A stretch of DNA of 64,000 nucleotides, taken from assembly GCA_964036155.1 (NCBI GenBank), contig OZ038423.1, positions 78,445,249-78,509,248 on the forward strand, written 5' to 3'. Position 1 is the stretch's first letter. Each line of letters opens with the position of its first letter. The notes beneath the pieces were generated by a model. It was not told where the DNA came from. It searched no databases and was given only the letters and a program-made list of their open reading frames with translations. The translations under genes were made by a program, and so were the position numbers. This document shows, piece by piece, positions 24,361 through 51,816 of the stretch. Origin of the DNA: Diploscapter coronatus. Lineage: Eukaryota; Nematoda; Chromadorea; Rhabditida; Rhabditidae.

Positions 24361-24590
24361 TACTGCAATCCCACAAAGATGTAGACAGTTGAGTTCTGTC
24401 TGACCCCGGAAGGCTATAGAGGAGCGAGTGCTGTGTGTAAGGAATCGACGAGTATTGATGAGCACGAAAACGTTTATTAATAACAGTTTGAGGGTATTTA
24501 TAGAGATCGGGGTGAGATATCTAAGGATAGATATGCAATTACTGTGTAATGAGTTTATCATACACTTAATGCCCTAACTTAGACGACGTA
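24360..24590 (-). mobile_element. Candidate solo LTR-like repeat, copy 1
   Basis: Read on the minus strand: TGTATGATAAACTC, then CTATAAATACCC (TATA-like), AATAAACGTTTTCG (polyadenylation-like), and a tail ending near CTGTCTACA. That order is LTR-like. A second, diverged copy follows directly. No internal coding region remains. Confidence 0.4.
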
Positions 24591-24599
24591 AGAGTGTGT

Positions 24600-24740
24600 A
24601 AAGGCTTGAAGGTTAGAACAAGATGCGAGCGAAAACGTTTATTAACTGATAAAGTGAGGTATTTATAGAGATCGGGATGAAATATCTAAGGTGAGATATG
24701 AAATTTGGTAAGATGAGATTATTATATTAAATCATACCCT
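24600..24740 (-). mobile_element. Candidate solo LTR-like repeat, copy 2 (shorter, diverged)
   Basis: Shares GAAAACGTTTATTAA and GTATTTATAGAGATCGGG with the copy at 24360-24590 in the same order and orientation. Truncated at the end near 24600. Confidence 0.4.
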
Positions 24741-24813
24741 AACTCGTTTCAAGTTGTTAGATTATCGTCTTCTTTTCAAGAGATTCCATAATAATGTAAT
24801 CATTCTTCATCCT

Positions 24814-24824
24814 TTCTTGAAGAA
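24814..24824. promoter_or_regulatory. Heat-shock-element-like site
   Basis: TTCTTGAAGAA, with facing TTC and GAA units spaced as in an HSF site, lies about 20 bp before the ATG of the Hsp70-kelch gene. Another TTCTTC lies 10 bp upstream. Short enough to be chance. Confidence 0.35.
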
Positions 24825-24842
24825 AATATTTAAATGAATTAG

Positions 24843-27709
<2,867 letters not shown>

Positions 27710-27758
27710 AATAAAGCTTGATTATAATAATCTCAAATTTCATATAGAAATTTTATTC

Positions 27759-27764
27759 AATAAA
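27759..27764 (+). promoter_or_regulatory. Polyadenylation signal of the fusion gene
   Basis: AATAAA about 50 bp after the stop, in the same relative place as the AATAAA after the kelch gene at 20186. Confidence 0.55.
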
Positions 27765-27830
27765 ATGTGAAATAATAATTTAATTTCAATGCAATAATAC
27801 AGACAGTTCTCGAAGACATCTAAAAGTAAC

Positions 27831-28171
27831 AGGAATAATTGCAATTTTTTTTTTTTTTTTTTTTTCTTCCTAGCCTTATTATTCCCACTGGGTGGGGTCG
27901 GCTACCCTCAAGCCCGTAGTGGGGCTCAGCCTTTGATAGGGGCAGTCGGCCTATCCTAGCCACACAGGACTAGTGGCCCGTCCCGAGGACAGACTGTTGT
28001 TGTGTGCAACAGCCGAGGGATTTTAGGCAAATTTTCGTGGTTTTATCCACTACCAACATTTCTTAACCCCCTTGGTTTGGGTGAGGAGCGGGGGGCGAAC
28101 TTGAGCCCTAGCTGTAGGCAGTAACACACAACCACTGCGCTACGCCGCCCTCATCAGGAATAATTGCAATT
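27831..28171 (-). mobile_element. tRNA-derived SINE with 16-bp target-site duplication
   Basis: Flanked by identical AGGAATAATTGCAATT at 27831-27846 and 28156-28171. The element occupies 27847-28155 in minus orientation. Its 5' end has GTAGCGCAGTGGT, close to a tRNA A box (pol III promoter). AAGTTCGCCCC follows at B-box position about 45 bp on. It ends in a pure A tail, seen as a run of T from 27847 on the + strand. It is inserted in the 3' tail unit of the fusion gene; the empty site is visible at about 20312-20330. Confidence 0.85.
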
Positions 28172-28194
28172 AAAATAAATATTCCTTTTAATCA

Positions 28195-28283
28195 GGGTTG
28201 TACGAACTGAACTGAACTTCGAACTGTCTGGAAGTTCAGTTCAGTTCAAATTCGATTTTTTCGAACTTCAGACAGTCCTGATC
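28195..28283 (+). repeat. hAT-like palindromic MITE, full copy 2
   Basis: CAGGGTTGTACGAACTGAAC to CAGACAGTCCTG. Same element and same downstream sequence as at 20340-20421, with an extra GAACT unit and one changed base in the right terminus. Confidence 0.65.
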
Positions 28284-28534
28284 CTGTAATTTACTCCATT
28301 ATTTGCGACAACGTCATTACCAGAGATTCAAGTTTGTTTCAAATGTAGTCGAGTAAATCCAAGAAAAACAATAAATAATTGATAGCATATCGAATGATCA
28401 ACTTATGTTAACACACCTCGAAAATATCCACTCTAAAGCGAGTTATTTCGGAAAGTACGGTAATTAATGATAATTTTCAAAACGTATCTCCAAAAATTTA
28501 TAGATATCTAGTCAAAATATGTTGGTTCAATTCG

Positions 28535-28690
28535 AAATATGACAATTTGAGGGAAATGAATATTGAAAAAGTAAACACTTTTCCTTCTTAAGATAATGAT
28601 TTAGAAGTGGAAGTAACCTATTTAGGCAGCATATCAAGTTAAGATTCCGTGTCGGAAATATACAAATTGAAGCTAAAATTAAGTGAGGAA
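28535..28690 (-). repeat. Right boundary inverted repeat of the accessory block
   Basis: Inverted copy of 17900-18048: ATGAATATTGAAAAAGTAAA, then ATGATTTAGAAGTGGAAG, at high identity for about 120 bp and weaker to ~28690. With the left copy it encloses about 10.7 kb. Confidence 0.8.
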
Positions 28691-29693
28691 TAAAAATAAA
28701 AATAACTAGAGCTACCTTCATTTCAAAAACGTCTTTGTAAAATATTTATTCACTGAATGAAATCTATGAGTACAAATTAAGACATAGTCCCGCTGAAGTA
28801 GTCAAGAACTGACAGACGCACAGACGAATCATTGTGTCGGTCAGATTGAGGATTAATGTGTGGATGAAGATACGCAATAGCGCGTAAACGGAAATAGACA
28901 GTAATGCACAGAATAGTCGAAAAGACAATGAAAAAATTCCATTGAAAATAGACTACTAATCTGCGTACTTTCGTTTACGCGCTATCGTGTATTTTCACTC
29001 GCACTTTACTCGACCTAACTGATACAATATATTGCTGCTGTCTTCACTCGAATTGTGTTTTGAAGATAAAATTTTAAAATATCAACAAATTTTAAAAATA
29101 CTAGAAACTAAGAAAACATTAACGAGTAAGTACCACCACTTTACCTAGGATTTTAATCTCAGACCTAGTAGCTACGAGAATAAACCATTGCTAAATTACA
29201 AACTAACATCTCATGAGGGTGAGTGTTAAGCTCGTTCACAGTCGGTGTGAATAAAATGGTACGATGTTAGTATTTTTAGCAAATAATTTAAAGTTGTTTG
29301 AGCGAAAATTTTCATATTGTAGAAGCCATATTACTCAACAAAAATAAAAATAGCATATTTTTACACACTGAAAAATACACTGCTCATTTTCATCGAATAA
29401 TTCAACACTAACAATACAATTTTGAATCGTACCACTTTAAAATTGAAAAATCCTTAAATTTGAAATAAAGTTAGAAAATGATTATACTTCGAAGTAGGCG
29501 TATCGAGTTGTGCTCAAAAATATGCAACTCCTAGATACATGTTCATTGCGATATGCTAGGTATTCTTCCTTCCTTCCATTTCTCGAAAATAGTAGAGGAA
29601 TTACTAGCATTCATCAATAAAGCATATTTCTAGAGATGACATTTGAAGAACTAGTTCGATATTGTCATGATGTCAAATCAGCTGTAAAACTGC
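28691..29693. other. Intergenic; holds one hairpin repeat
   Basis: No gene. Contains the inverted repeat listed at 28869-28994. The remainder is AT-rich 3' flank of the transhydrogenase gene. Confidence 0.5.
28869..28994. repeat. Hairpin MITE, ATAGCGCGTAAACG family
   Basis: Arms ATACGCAATAGCGCGTAAAC and, inverted, GTTTACGCGCTATCGTGTAT; about 28 bp each, around an 80-bp centre. Confidence 0.6.
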
Positions 29694-37571
<7,878 letters not shown>

Positions 37572-38828
37572 CCTGAAAAAAACATTGAATCTCATATTTT
37601 GTTATTCTTTCGAATCTAGGACAATTTGTAACAAAATCTAAAGAACAAATTGCAGAAATTTTGTCAACAATTGTCCCATTTTTCAAAATCGAAATAAGGA
37701 AAGGGAAAATGTCCGCAGAAAATTCAGAGAAAGTAAGCTATCAAAATGATAAAAACGGATTTTTAAAAATTCCATCAAGCATGAATAATATTTTGGGATA
37801 ATATGAAAAATCAGGATGAGTGGGTAGATTTAGGACAGAATAGGGTAAAGATCATTTTAGCAGGCTTTTATGTCTCGGAAAGGATATTTCAAGAGTGACA
37901 ACTTTGGAAAAAAAAATAAATTAATTATTGGCTATCTAAACATAAACTGACCTTGTCTCGCAGATTCAAGTTGTAGAGCTACTGACTCGGATTCCCGCTT
38001 TCCTGCAAAAGTGAATGAATAGAGAGCAATAGAGAAGGATGAAGAGAGAGACAGAGAAAGAGAGAGTGCAAAGTGGGAGGGCAGAACTGCAAAGCAGAGA
38101 AAAAAATAAACTGAAGCAGAACGATGAAGACGCAGAGGAAGAGAAACAATGAAGAAAGAAAAGTGGCAAACTTCTACGAAATTGTGCTCTATTCTCGATG
38201 GAGGATAAAAAGGCTAAAAAATCGCTTTTTTGGAAAGTTCATAAAAATTATTTTTTAAATTGATAAAAAAAACTGCATAAACTTTCAAAATCGATGCCAG
38301 ATGAAGTTTTTGAAGCATAAAAAATCAAGTACATATCAGATTAGCCGAATCGTCCAATCTTTTCAAGGTTATTCTTTCAAAATTTAACAAACAAGGTTTT
38401 ATTCTAAAAAAAAAAACGAAGAAACAAAACAAACCAATAACAACTCCAAGTTTGACAAGGTTTTCAGATGAAAAGAGGCAAATGCATCCAATTTCTATCT
38501 GGAAAATGTCCAATCACTAGAAAAGAAAACGAACGGAGGGGGGAAGGAAAAGATAGATCCACACCAAAATGAATGATAAGAAGAGGAAGAAGGTAGGGGG
38601 GAGCTCAAATTGTTTATCATCGGCAAATTCCAGATATCAAAACTTTGAACTGTATGTTGTTTATTCAGAAGAACAAAGCAGCATGCACATTTCAAAGTGG
38701 ACTTTTCCCGAATAATAAACTCGTGCTGGAAAAAAGAGAAATTAACGGAAAAACAAGCCAGAAAAAGAAGATATTGCAGTTGACTTGATATTTTATTGGG
38801 AAGAAGTAGGAGGAATTTATTCCTCGAT
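37572..38828. other. Region between transhydrogenase start and lysyl-tRNA synthetase stop
   Basis: Both flanking genes are on the minus strand. A possible 5' UTR exon at about 37950-38003 has an acceptor-like TTTTGCAG before it and a GTCAG donor after it. The rest is AT-rich, with a purine-rich + strand tract at 38015-38165. No other coding region is seen. Confidence 0.45.
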
Positions 38829-44158
<5,330 letters not shown>

Positions 44159-45370
44159 CACACGGGTTGTTCAGCTACAGTCCAATTACTCAACCAGAAA
44201 ATTTAGGCAGCAACCACTCGCAGAACGGGAATTCCTAAAAATGACCTAAATAAATCATCCGAAACGAATTATTTCCGTCGTTTATAGCAGAAATGGAGTA
44301 AGATGACGAAAAATGATGCAAGGGAGAAAATATTGTGTAAAACGTGGAAAGTTAAAGACAATTTCTAACGAATCTCCAAATTTATCTATCAGAAAGAAAG
44401 AAAGAAGGATGACGAAGAATTCGTCAGAAACGACATGTTTTCAAGAATTAAAAATAAGAAAGCACAAAAAGTCGGCCTAATTTTTCAAACTGAAGAAGAA
44501 AGTGGCACGAGGGGAAACATGAAAATTAACAAGAGATGAAGCGCACTTGATTGAGAGTCTAAGTACAGACCAATTAACAATATTAATTAACAGATAATTG
44601 ACCAATTAACTCGGAAAAATAGATAAATTCCGCGAAATTTGGCACAAGCGCGAATTTCATTTACTCATTGTTAGCCACTTGAGAGTTGTAAATGCAGGTT
44701 GAAAATGCGCTGCAGGCGATTGACACATGGGCGAGAGGAGGAATTCGCAGAACACTGATAAGATTACACTATCAGTCATCATTTATCAATTACCAACTCG
44801 CTCCAACTAAAATGATAGATAGTGATAAAATTTCGGGTCTATAAATCAATGAATCAAATCAAAGAAAAGGTATTTTGAATGAACCAAACATAGGTTTTTC
44901 TTACAAAATAGATAAAACATCTTTATTTTGATAGGGCACATGAAAGATATTAGCATTTATATGAGCTTCTAGAATGAAGTAACCGTAATCTAACTAAAAA
45001 TTAGGGAAAAAGCGATCCCTGACCAAGTTGATTTTTAGGGTGCAATGCAAGCTTGAGAAATTTATAATTAATAGTAAAATGGCCATACATCTAGTTTTCG
45101 AGAATAACCCGTAAATTGATTGACTTGGCATTCTTAATCGGGATGAAGTATGCTAATTTTACGAATTGTTAAAATGATAGTATCAATAGTTTTCTAGAGA
45201 AACCTGTTATTCATTCGACAGTTTGTAAATGGCGTAATGACGGAACGGCGAAACGCAAAAATGACGAAATGCTTCCTTTTCTGCACAAATCATGTCAATT
45301 TCTCTATTGTGTTCAGTCATTTTTTACGCTTCGTCATTTCACGTTACGCCATTCTCAGGTTGCCATTCAT
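44159..45370. other. Intergenic between lysyl-tRNA synthetase start and transporter stop
   Basis: No gene. It should hold the synthetase promoter and the transporter 3' UTR. It includes the hairpin at 45228-45354. Confidence 0.5.
45228..45354. repeat. Hairpin MITE, AATGGCGTAA family, just after the transporter stop
   Basis: AATGGCGTAATGACGGAA with AAACGCAAAAATGACGAAAT on the left. The right half is the inverted ATTTTTTACGCTTCGTCATT and ACGTTACGCCATT. About 45 bp of imperfect arms. Confidence 0.6.
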
Positions 45371-48300
45371 TTAATTACTGGAATTAGAATGTTCTCCCTC
45401 TGAATGCGTCTTTTCGTCGTCTCCGTGAGTGTTTTGACTCTGCCACATGTGGTAGTAGATGCCTTTCTTTGCAAGGAGCGTCGAGTGACTGAAAGATAAG
45501 TTTAGAATTTAAAAAATGCAAGAAGAAATCGCCCACTGCAGTTTTACTTTCCTGGAAAGTGGCAAGAGTTGAAGGAAAATATGAAAGCTATTACGTTGGA
45601 TAGAAAGTCCTGCACCAAAAATAACATCTTATAAATTTTTTGGTAACTTGATTAATAACAACAATTAATCAACAATATAATCACCAAATATGTTCATCAC
45701 CTTCGCCCATTTATTGGGCAGATCGTTGATGCCCTGCGCCCAGTATTCAGGAGACTGTGACGCTAAGAAGTTGTCGACTGCTGTTTTTAGGCCGTCGTCT
45801 TTGTTGATTTTTTTCTCCCGTAGGTGGAGCTTCAAAGGAGGGAACAAATGGTAGTCTGATGGAGCGAGGCCCGGCGAGTACGATGGGTGGTTGACCGGGT
45901 GCCAGCCGAGCTTTGTGGTCTTTTGGTGGATGCCCGAAGCGACGTGTAGTCGCGCGTTGTCATGCAGTAGGTGGACAATTGAGCGTCTCGGACGTTTTTC
46001 TCGAATTACGCCGATCAATTTTGAAGCTGATCGATGTAGATGGTAGCTGTGACAGTTCTGCTTGTAGGAAGCAACTCGTAGTATATCGACCCTTTCGCGT
46101 TCCACCAAACGGGGAGGAAATGTCTGTGTTAGTGGGGTTCGGTTTCGACTGCGTTGGTGGCTCTGCGTCGCGCGGGAGCCGGATGGCATGTCATGCATCA
46201 TTGTCGTAAAGGATCCAGCTCTCATCTCCAATCATTAGATTTTCCAAAAATTCCTTTCGATGCGGACGGAGGAGGAGAGACTGACAGATGTTAACATGCA
46301 CTTGTTTATGGGCGTTGGTCAGTCGATGGGGGTTCATCTCAATTGAATTTCTCGATAGTCGAGATCGTGGAAATGGGCAACGATGGTGACATTGGAGCAC
46401 CCGAGTATCGTCTCCAATTCTCGAGTAGTAGATTCCGGATTGGTCTTGATAGCGCTCTGCAATTCGTCTTTGTCGATGGAGGATGGTCGCTCACTGCGCT
46501 CATTTTCTTGGAGGCTCGTATCTCCTGCCACGAAGCGATAGAACCAGCGGTTGACTGTCCAACGGGAAGCAGTGCCCTCACTGAATGTGTTGTTAATGTT
46601 AGAGGTCACTCTGCTTGCGTTGTTGTTTTGGCGCCACTCGTAGTAGATGACTGTTCAAAATTGGGGTTCGCTTATAATAATCGTAAGCCATCAAACCCCT
46701 GGGCGCAGGCCCTTATATACCCATGTGGTGATAGCTTAGAGAACATTCTACAAGGTTCTCACACTTGTTAGGGCATTCGACTCATTTTTAGAAAATTATA
46801 GATTTTTAAAATTTTTGGTGCAGGACTTTCTATCCAACGTAATACAATCAGACGTTGCGCTGTTTTCGAACCACGCAGTTTAGCCGCATGAAACAAATAA
46901 GAAAACGACAATCTTACCTTCCCCTTTCAATGATAACTCCTTTGTCGAGCACGAGAATCTGATTGCACGAGACTACAGTAGAGAGTCGATGCGCCACAAC
47001 CTGAATGTACAAAACTAGGTAAATTTGGACCTTCAAAACAGACCACTCCAGTCCTCGTGCTGCAGAGCTCTTCCAGACACTTCTGAATGGCTCGTTCGGT
47101 TTTCGTGTCCAAGGCAGAGGTGGCCTGAAAATATTCAAATATCAAATTTCCTCGATAAAAATTCAGATATTTTACCTCATCCAGGAAAATGAATTGCGGC
47201 TTTTTGAGAATCGTCCTAGCAATAGCAACCCTTTGCTTCTCTCCTCCAGACAATTTCAGGCCTCTTTCACCAACCATGGTGTCGTAGCCTAAAGTTTAGA
47301 ACATTCTTATAAGCCCTTTTCCAAGATTTTCTGAAGAACGTTTTTTGCAGAATTCTAAACTAATTTAATTAACAAAAATACCATTTGGCAGGGAGAGGAT
47401 TTTGTCGTGAATCATAGCGGCCTTCGCAGCATCGTAGACTTCTTCATCAGATGCGCTCGGGTTTCCAAACCGGATGTTGTACCTGAAAAATTCATTTTAT
47501 TTGAGAAGAGAAGATGGATCATGCGCCTTCAAGTCATTTAATAGTGACAAAAATTGTCGAAATTTCAGAAGGATATTCTATTAAAAAAAAAAACTTACAT
47601 GATCGTGTCATTGAACAGCACAGTATCCTGAGGAACGATGCCGATCTGTTTCCGGAGAGATTTTAGTTTTAGCGATCTGAAAAAGAACAACTAAATAACA
47701 AATGTTTTCAATTTACCGAATATCGATTCCATCGTATGCGATAGAATCTTCGCTGGACTCGAATAACCGGAACAGCAGCCGGATGATCGTTGATTTTCCC
47801 GAACCGGAAGGGCCGACCTGAAAATACATGACATAAACACATAAAATGAGAAGAAAATTGTCAGGAAAGTTTTTTTCCTACATTATTTTCGTATTTAATT
47901 ATGTAAGTTATTTTTCTATGAGTCAAAGTTTAACAAGAAAATCTTGATTACCAAGGCTACAGTCTGTCCTCTGCTCACTTCGAAACTGATGTCTTTCAGA
48001 ACAGCCACTTCCTTGTTGTACGAAAATGTCAGGTTCTTCACCTAAAAGTTAGAAATAAGAAAAAGAAAGGAAAAACCACACTTACAGAAATAACATCGTC
48101 CTTCGGCTGATAGTCAATTGCATCTGGAGCGTCTTGGACCTCGATTTCTTCATTCATCAAGTCGAACATGTTCTGAATTTGAAATAAAAGGTCACAACTT
48201 TATCTTTGGTGCCGAAATCTGGGAGACGTCTGAAGTGGTGCACGGTTATTTTTCGTGATTAGAAAATCGAGAAATAGCACGCGAAAAGGGAAGATTGGCT

Positions 48301-51300
48301 TAAAATCCATCCTTTCTCTCCTTATTTTCAACCTCCCAGATTTGGGTATCAACAATAAGTTATGAATATTCCCACTTCCATATCAACGAAGCTCTTCTGG
48401 ATCACTCGGTAGACAGTGCCTAAAATCGTCTGATTAGTACCAACATATTTCCAGGGTATTTCAAATAAATACTCCATTTTATTCCTTTTCTGATCTTACT
48501 TTCTACTCGATTTTGGTAAATTTTCTTTTATAATAGGAAAAATATACTTAGCTCAAAACTTACCCGTGGGTATCGGGAGGTTTACCCTCAGATAAAATTC
48601 TCCTCCTATTTTAGCAAAAAATTACCCGCGGGTAAGTTTTGAAATGAGTATATTTTTCCTATCATCAAAGAGCGTGGCTAAAACTGAACAAAAAATCAAA
48701 ATCTTATTAGTAAAAGTTGGTTAGTTTACTTGATTTATCCTGGAAATTCTAATTTTACTATATTAGCTATCTTAGGTATTTAGGAAAGTTAAATTACCGA
48801 AAAAGTTTAACGGGCTGTATCTGAAATAGAAAAAATTAGTACAAGATAGGACGTTATTTTTGAATTTGACTTACAATTGGAGAATGTAGGTAGTGAATAG
48901 GACGTAGTCACCAACCTGAAAGGAATATATCGTGAATAAAATATATATTAAAAACGAATAAAATGTAATGAAATTAACGCACAGTAAGTTTCCCTTCCGA
49001 AGTAATCAAGTAGCAGACGAGCAGGGAGCCGGCAGTCAGACCAATTCCGATTATGCCATTTTGGACAGAATTGAGCAGAGCGAGAGATGCATTCGAACGC
49101 CATTCTGCCAGTTGGTAGCTGAAATATTATTAGTTATTATAAGTTTTCTTTTTAAATACATTCGTAAAGTTCAAATTTAAAAATTGACTCAAAAAGGCTT
49201 CCTGTATACACCGGTTCTTTTTCGTATTTCTCCCTCTTGCCCACACTCGTTCACTCTAAAATCGCGGTGTCTAATACAGCAAGCCGCTCAAAAATAAGAT
49301 TCTTTTCGAGAAAAAGGAAATGAAGTTTTGAAAAGCAAGACAAAATTGACCTTTCGATAGCTCTCCTGAACCGATTGACCTCGTAGTCTTCATTGGAGTA
49401 ATATTTGACAGTTTCGTAGTTGAGCAGAGAATCAGTGCCAATCGCACTCGATGCATTGTCCTTTTCATTCATTTCGCGTTGGAAAGCCGTCCTCCATTCA
49501 GTCACGTAGATCGTCACGACTGAAAAAAGCAATTCATTAAAAACTTCGTTTGAGAGAGACAAATTGCATTTTTTCATTTCGGCTTTATGCTAATTTAATG
49601 AACCTGAAAGAAAATAAGGGAAGAAGAATGTATCTACCCAAGTACAGAACCATCGTGATGAAGACGAGAATTCCGAAGTAGAGGTTGAAAGTGGAGAAGA
49701 AAAAGACAACGGCAATGACGATGTCCGTGATTGTAGGCACGATGTTGAACAGCACGTAGTTGAGGATGGAATTCACCGAGGTTGTTCCTGAAAAAAATCT
49801 TTAAAAAATTAAGGGATAAAAGATATCTACCTCGATCCATAACCCGCAGAACCAGACCAGTCTTCCTCGACAAATGCCAACGCAAACTAAGGGAATGCAA
49901 GTGGGCGAATAATTCTACCTGAAAAATAATTATTTTTGTCGAAATAGTAAAAAAAAAATGACAATTCGAAAGGTTTTGCTGGAAAAATCGGCCTCTTATA
50001 TTTTTACCCCTAGGTTACCATTATCCTTTGATAGTTTACCTCCTTTTATGGAAAATAGCAAGGGAAGAGAGAAAAGCGAGTAAAAACTGCAAAATGGTAA
50101 GGGTAACTTAGAGGTAAAAATACAAGAAACCGAAAAATTTCCTACCTCCAACTCTCTAGTCGTGTACTGCTGAATGGGAATCCAAAGATAGCTGCGAATT
50201 GTGTTCAGAAACCCTCCCATTGCTCCATTGCCCTGCAGGAACTTCAATCCAGAGGAAATGAAAATGAGCGAGTATTGGAAGTGGGCAGGGTTCGCCAGAC
50301 TGTCCACTGAAATTTAGAAAATTAAATAAACAATAACAACGACAACAAACTTTGGAAAAATCACGATTTTTCAACAGAAATGATACAGAGAATAAGGTTT
50401 CTTGGAGGGTTAAAGAAGGTGATAAGTAAGAACAAGGCCTACCTATCCATTTACTGTACAGAGGCAGAGCCACGTTGATGAGTCTTCCCAAAACGAGCAG
50501 CAACAGACAAATGGCCACTCGAATCTGCAGTCCCACACTCTTCTTCGGCCAGACGTAAGGCGCGATCAGGGAGATTTTGTGCGAGAAATTGGAAAACGCC
50601 TGAAAACTCGTTACAGCAAGAATGAAACAGAATCTACTGGAAAAGGTGAGCCAACTTGCCGAGCATAAGTTGATCAGTTTTGACAACGAGAAAATGAGTG
50701 AATTTTGAAAAAAGATTAAGATAAAAATCATACCGAATTCGAGTTCCCAGAAGAACCAAGTAATGGAGCGAACATCGAAGACAGAAGAAGGAGACTTGTC
50801 AGCGAGAGCTCCATGACGAAGAAGATGAACTCGGCATCGGAGTAATTGCTGAAAAAAAAATTCAAATTCAAATTATTTTTTATTTTACTTCTTGAAAAGT
50901 AGGTACTTTCATCAAGTTCAAATTGTAAGTTAAAAGAACTATTATTGATTGGAGAAAACGTCGACATTCAAAAATTACGCTATTTGTCTCTCGTTTTTCT
51001 TCTACGCGATTCACTATTTTGCTCCAAGTTCGATTTCTAATTGCTGCTGAATGAATATCGACTTTCTCTCCAATCAACGATACCGTTTGAAGTAAAGTTT
51101 CCAAGCCGTGAAAGGAATGAGCTGGAAGATGAGTGACAGCGAGAAGCTGAGTGCCAACGTGTAGGGCAGAAATGGGAGGTCTCTCCATCGAATTTGCGAA
51201 CAGAGGCAGACGAACCAGAAAACCTAAAAATAAATCTGAAAATTACGAGAAATACAGGACGTTCTATCAATTTTTCAGTTTTTGTCAACTTTAGCTGTCA

Positions 51301-51816
51301 TTTTGTAATTTAAAAAAGAAAAATAAATAAAGAGACAAGTCGTACCGTCTTAGCAATGCAGAACGCAAGAAGGACTTGAGTGAATTGCGATTTGATGAAG
51401 ATGAGGAAGACGCTGTGGAAAATGGAATCCGCCACGAGGAGCGCCAACGTTAAAGTCGTGACGAAGAAGGAGAATGGCGGGCTGGTTGCTGAAATTGAAA
51501 AAATGTATTCCCACTAAAAGTTCATGAAATCTGTGTTACTATAAAAAGAAGTTTTAAAAAACATTGTATTATTCAGGTTCAAAAATGTTAATTTTACAAT
51601 GTTTGAAAGAGATTTTAAAGAAAGTAATAAAAACTAACATAATCGATTGTACGGATTGGCTCCTTTGGGCAGGAAGAGGACGATCAAATTGACGATGCCG
51701 AGCAGCGTGTACAGACCGAAGCCGACCAGCCTCGAGCAGGTCGGACCGATTGGCCAACCTCTCCGACATTCATCCACAACTGATTCCGAATATGAGAAGG
51801 AAGACGGATATTCCAT
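45371..51816 (-). CDS. hmt-1: ABCB6/HMT-1-like ABC half transporter
   Basis: Membrane transporter of the ABCB6/HMT-1/ATM group (heavy-metal-thiol or porphyrin export; vacuolar or mitochondrial membranes in known members). Twenty-two exons; among the first are 51816-51639, 51488-51346, 51223-51084, 50848-50734, 50599-50443, 50306-50146. It has an N-terminal five-helix TMD0, diagnostic of this subgroup, then a six-helix ABC membrane domain. The nucleotide-binding domain has Walker [11 protein letters not shown]-loop VPQDTVLFN, signature LSGGEKQR, Walker B FIFLDEATSALD and H-loop VAHRLST. A 23-nt microexon (48820-48798) is needed for frame. The ATG follows an AAATTCAG acceptor directly. A mariner sits in the last intron, 45490-46917, leaving the coding exons intact. 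Symbol by best family match, not proven orthology. Confidence 0.9.
45591..46842 (-). mobile_element. Mariner element (Tc1/mariner), 1252 bp, TA-flanked
   Basis: Both ends carry TTACGTTGGATAGAAAGTCC as perfect inverted repeats, at least 32 bp long, flanked by TA duplications at 45589-45590 and 46843-46844. It lies in the last intron of the ABC transporter. Confidence 0.92.
45665..46609 (-). pseudogene. Frameshifted mariner transposase
   Basis: Three overlapping open stretches in different frames carry consecutive parts of one transposase: helix-turn-helix region ([10 protein letters not shown], 46609-46334), first catalytic Asp ([10 protein letters not shown], 46400-46191) and the C-terminal part ([20 protein letters not shown], 46231-45665). 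The last two Asp are separated by 34 residues, the D,D34D signature of mariner. At least two frameshifts, so inactive unless a helper acts in trans. Confidence 0.85.
48535..48661. repeat. Hairpin MITE, GGAAAAATATACT family, in a transporter intron
   Basis: GGAAAAATATACTTAGCTCA and CAAAACTTACCCGTGGGTA on the left, inverted TACCCGCGGGTAAGTTTTG and GAGTATATTTTTCC on the right. About 38-bp arms, TA at both outer edges. Confidence 0.65.
49196..49285. repeat. Short element, GGCTTYCTGTAT family, in a transporter intron
   Basis: GGCTTCCTGTATACACCGG at the left and CGGTGTCTAATACAGCAAGCC at the right are inverted. Related to 8547-8607. Confidence 0.5.
49989..50132. repeat. Hairpin MITE, CGGCCTCTTATATTTTTACC family, in a transporter intron
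   Basis: Left CGGCCTCTTATATTTTTACC and GGTTACCATTA; right TAAGGGTAACTTAGAGG and TAAAAATACAAGAAACCG inverted. About 36-bp arms. Confidence 0.65.

Noticed and set aside
28090..28155. Functional tRNA gene on the minus strand
   Set aside because: tRNA-like only in the promoter boxes; poly(A) tail and 16-bp flanking duplication show a SINE.
50156..50731. Minus-strand ORF of 191 codons read as one protein
   Set aside because: It reads through introns; the real transporter exons 50599-50443 and 50306-50146 are in other frames.
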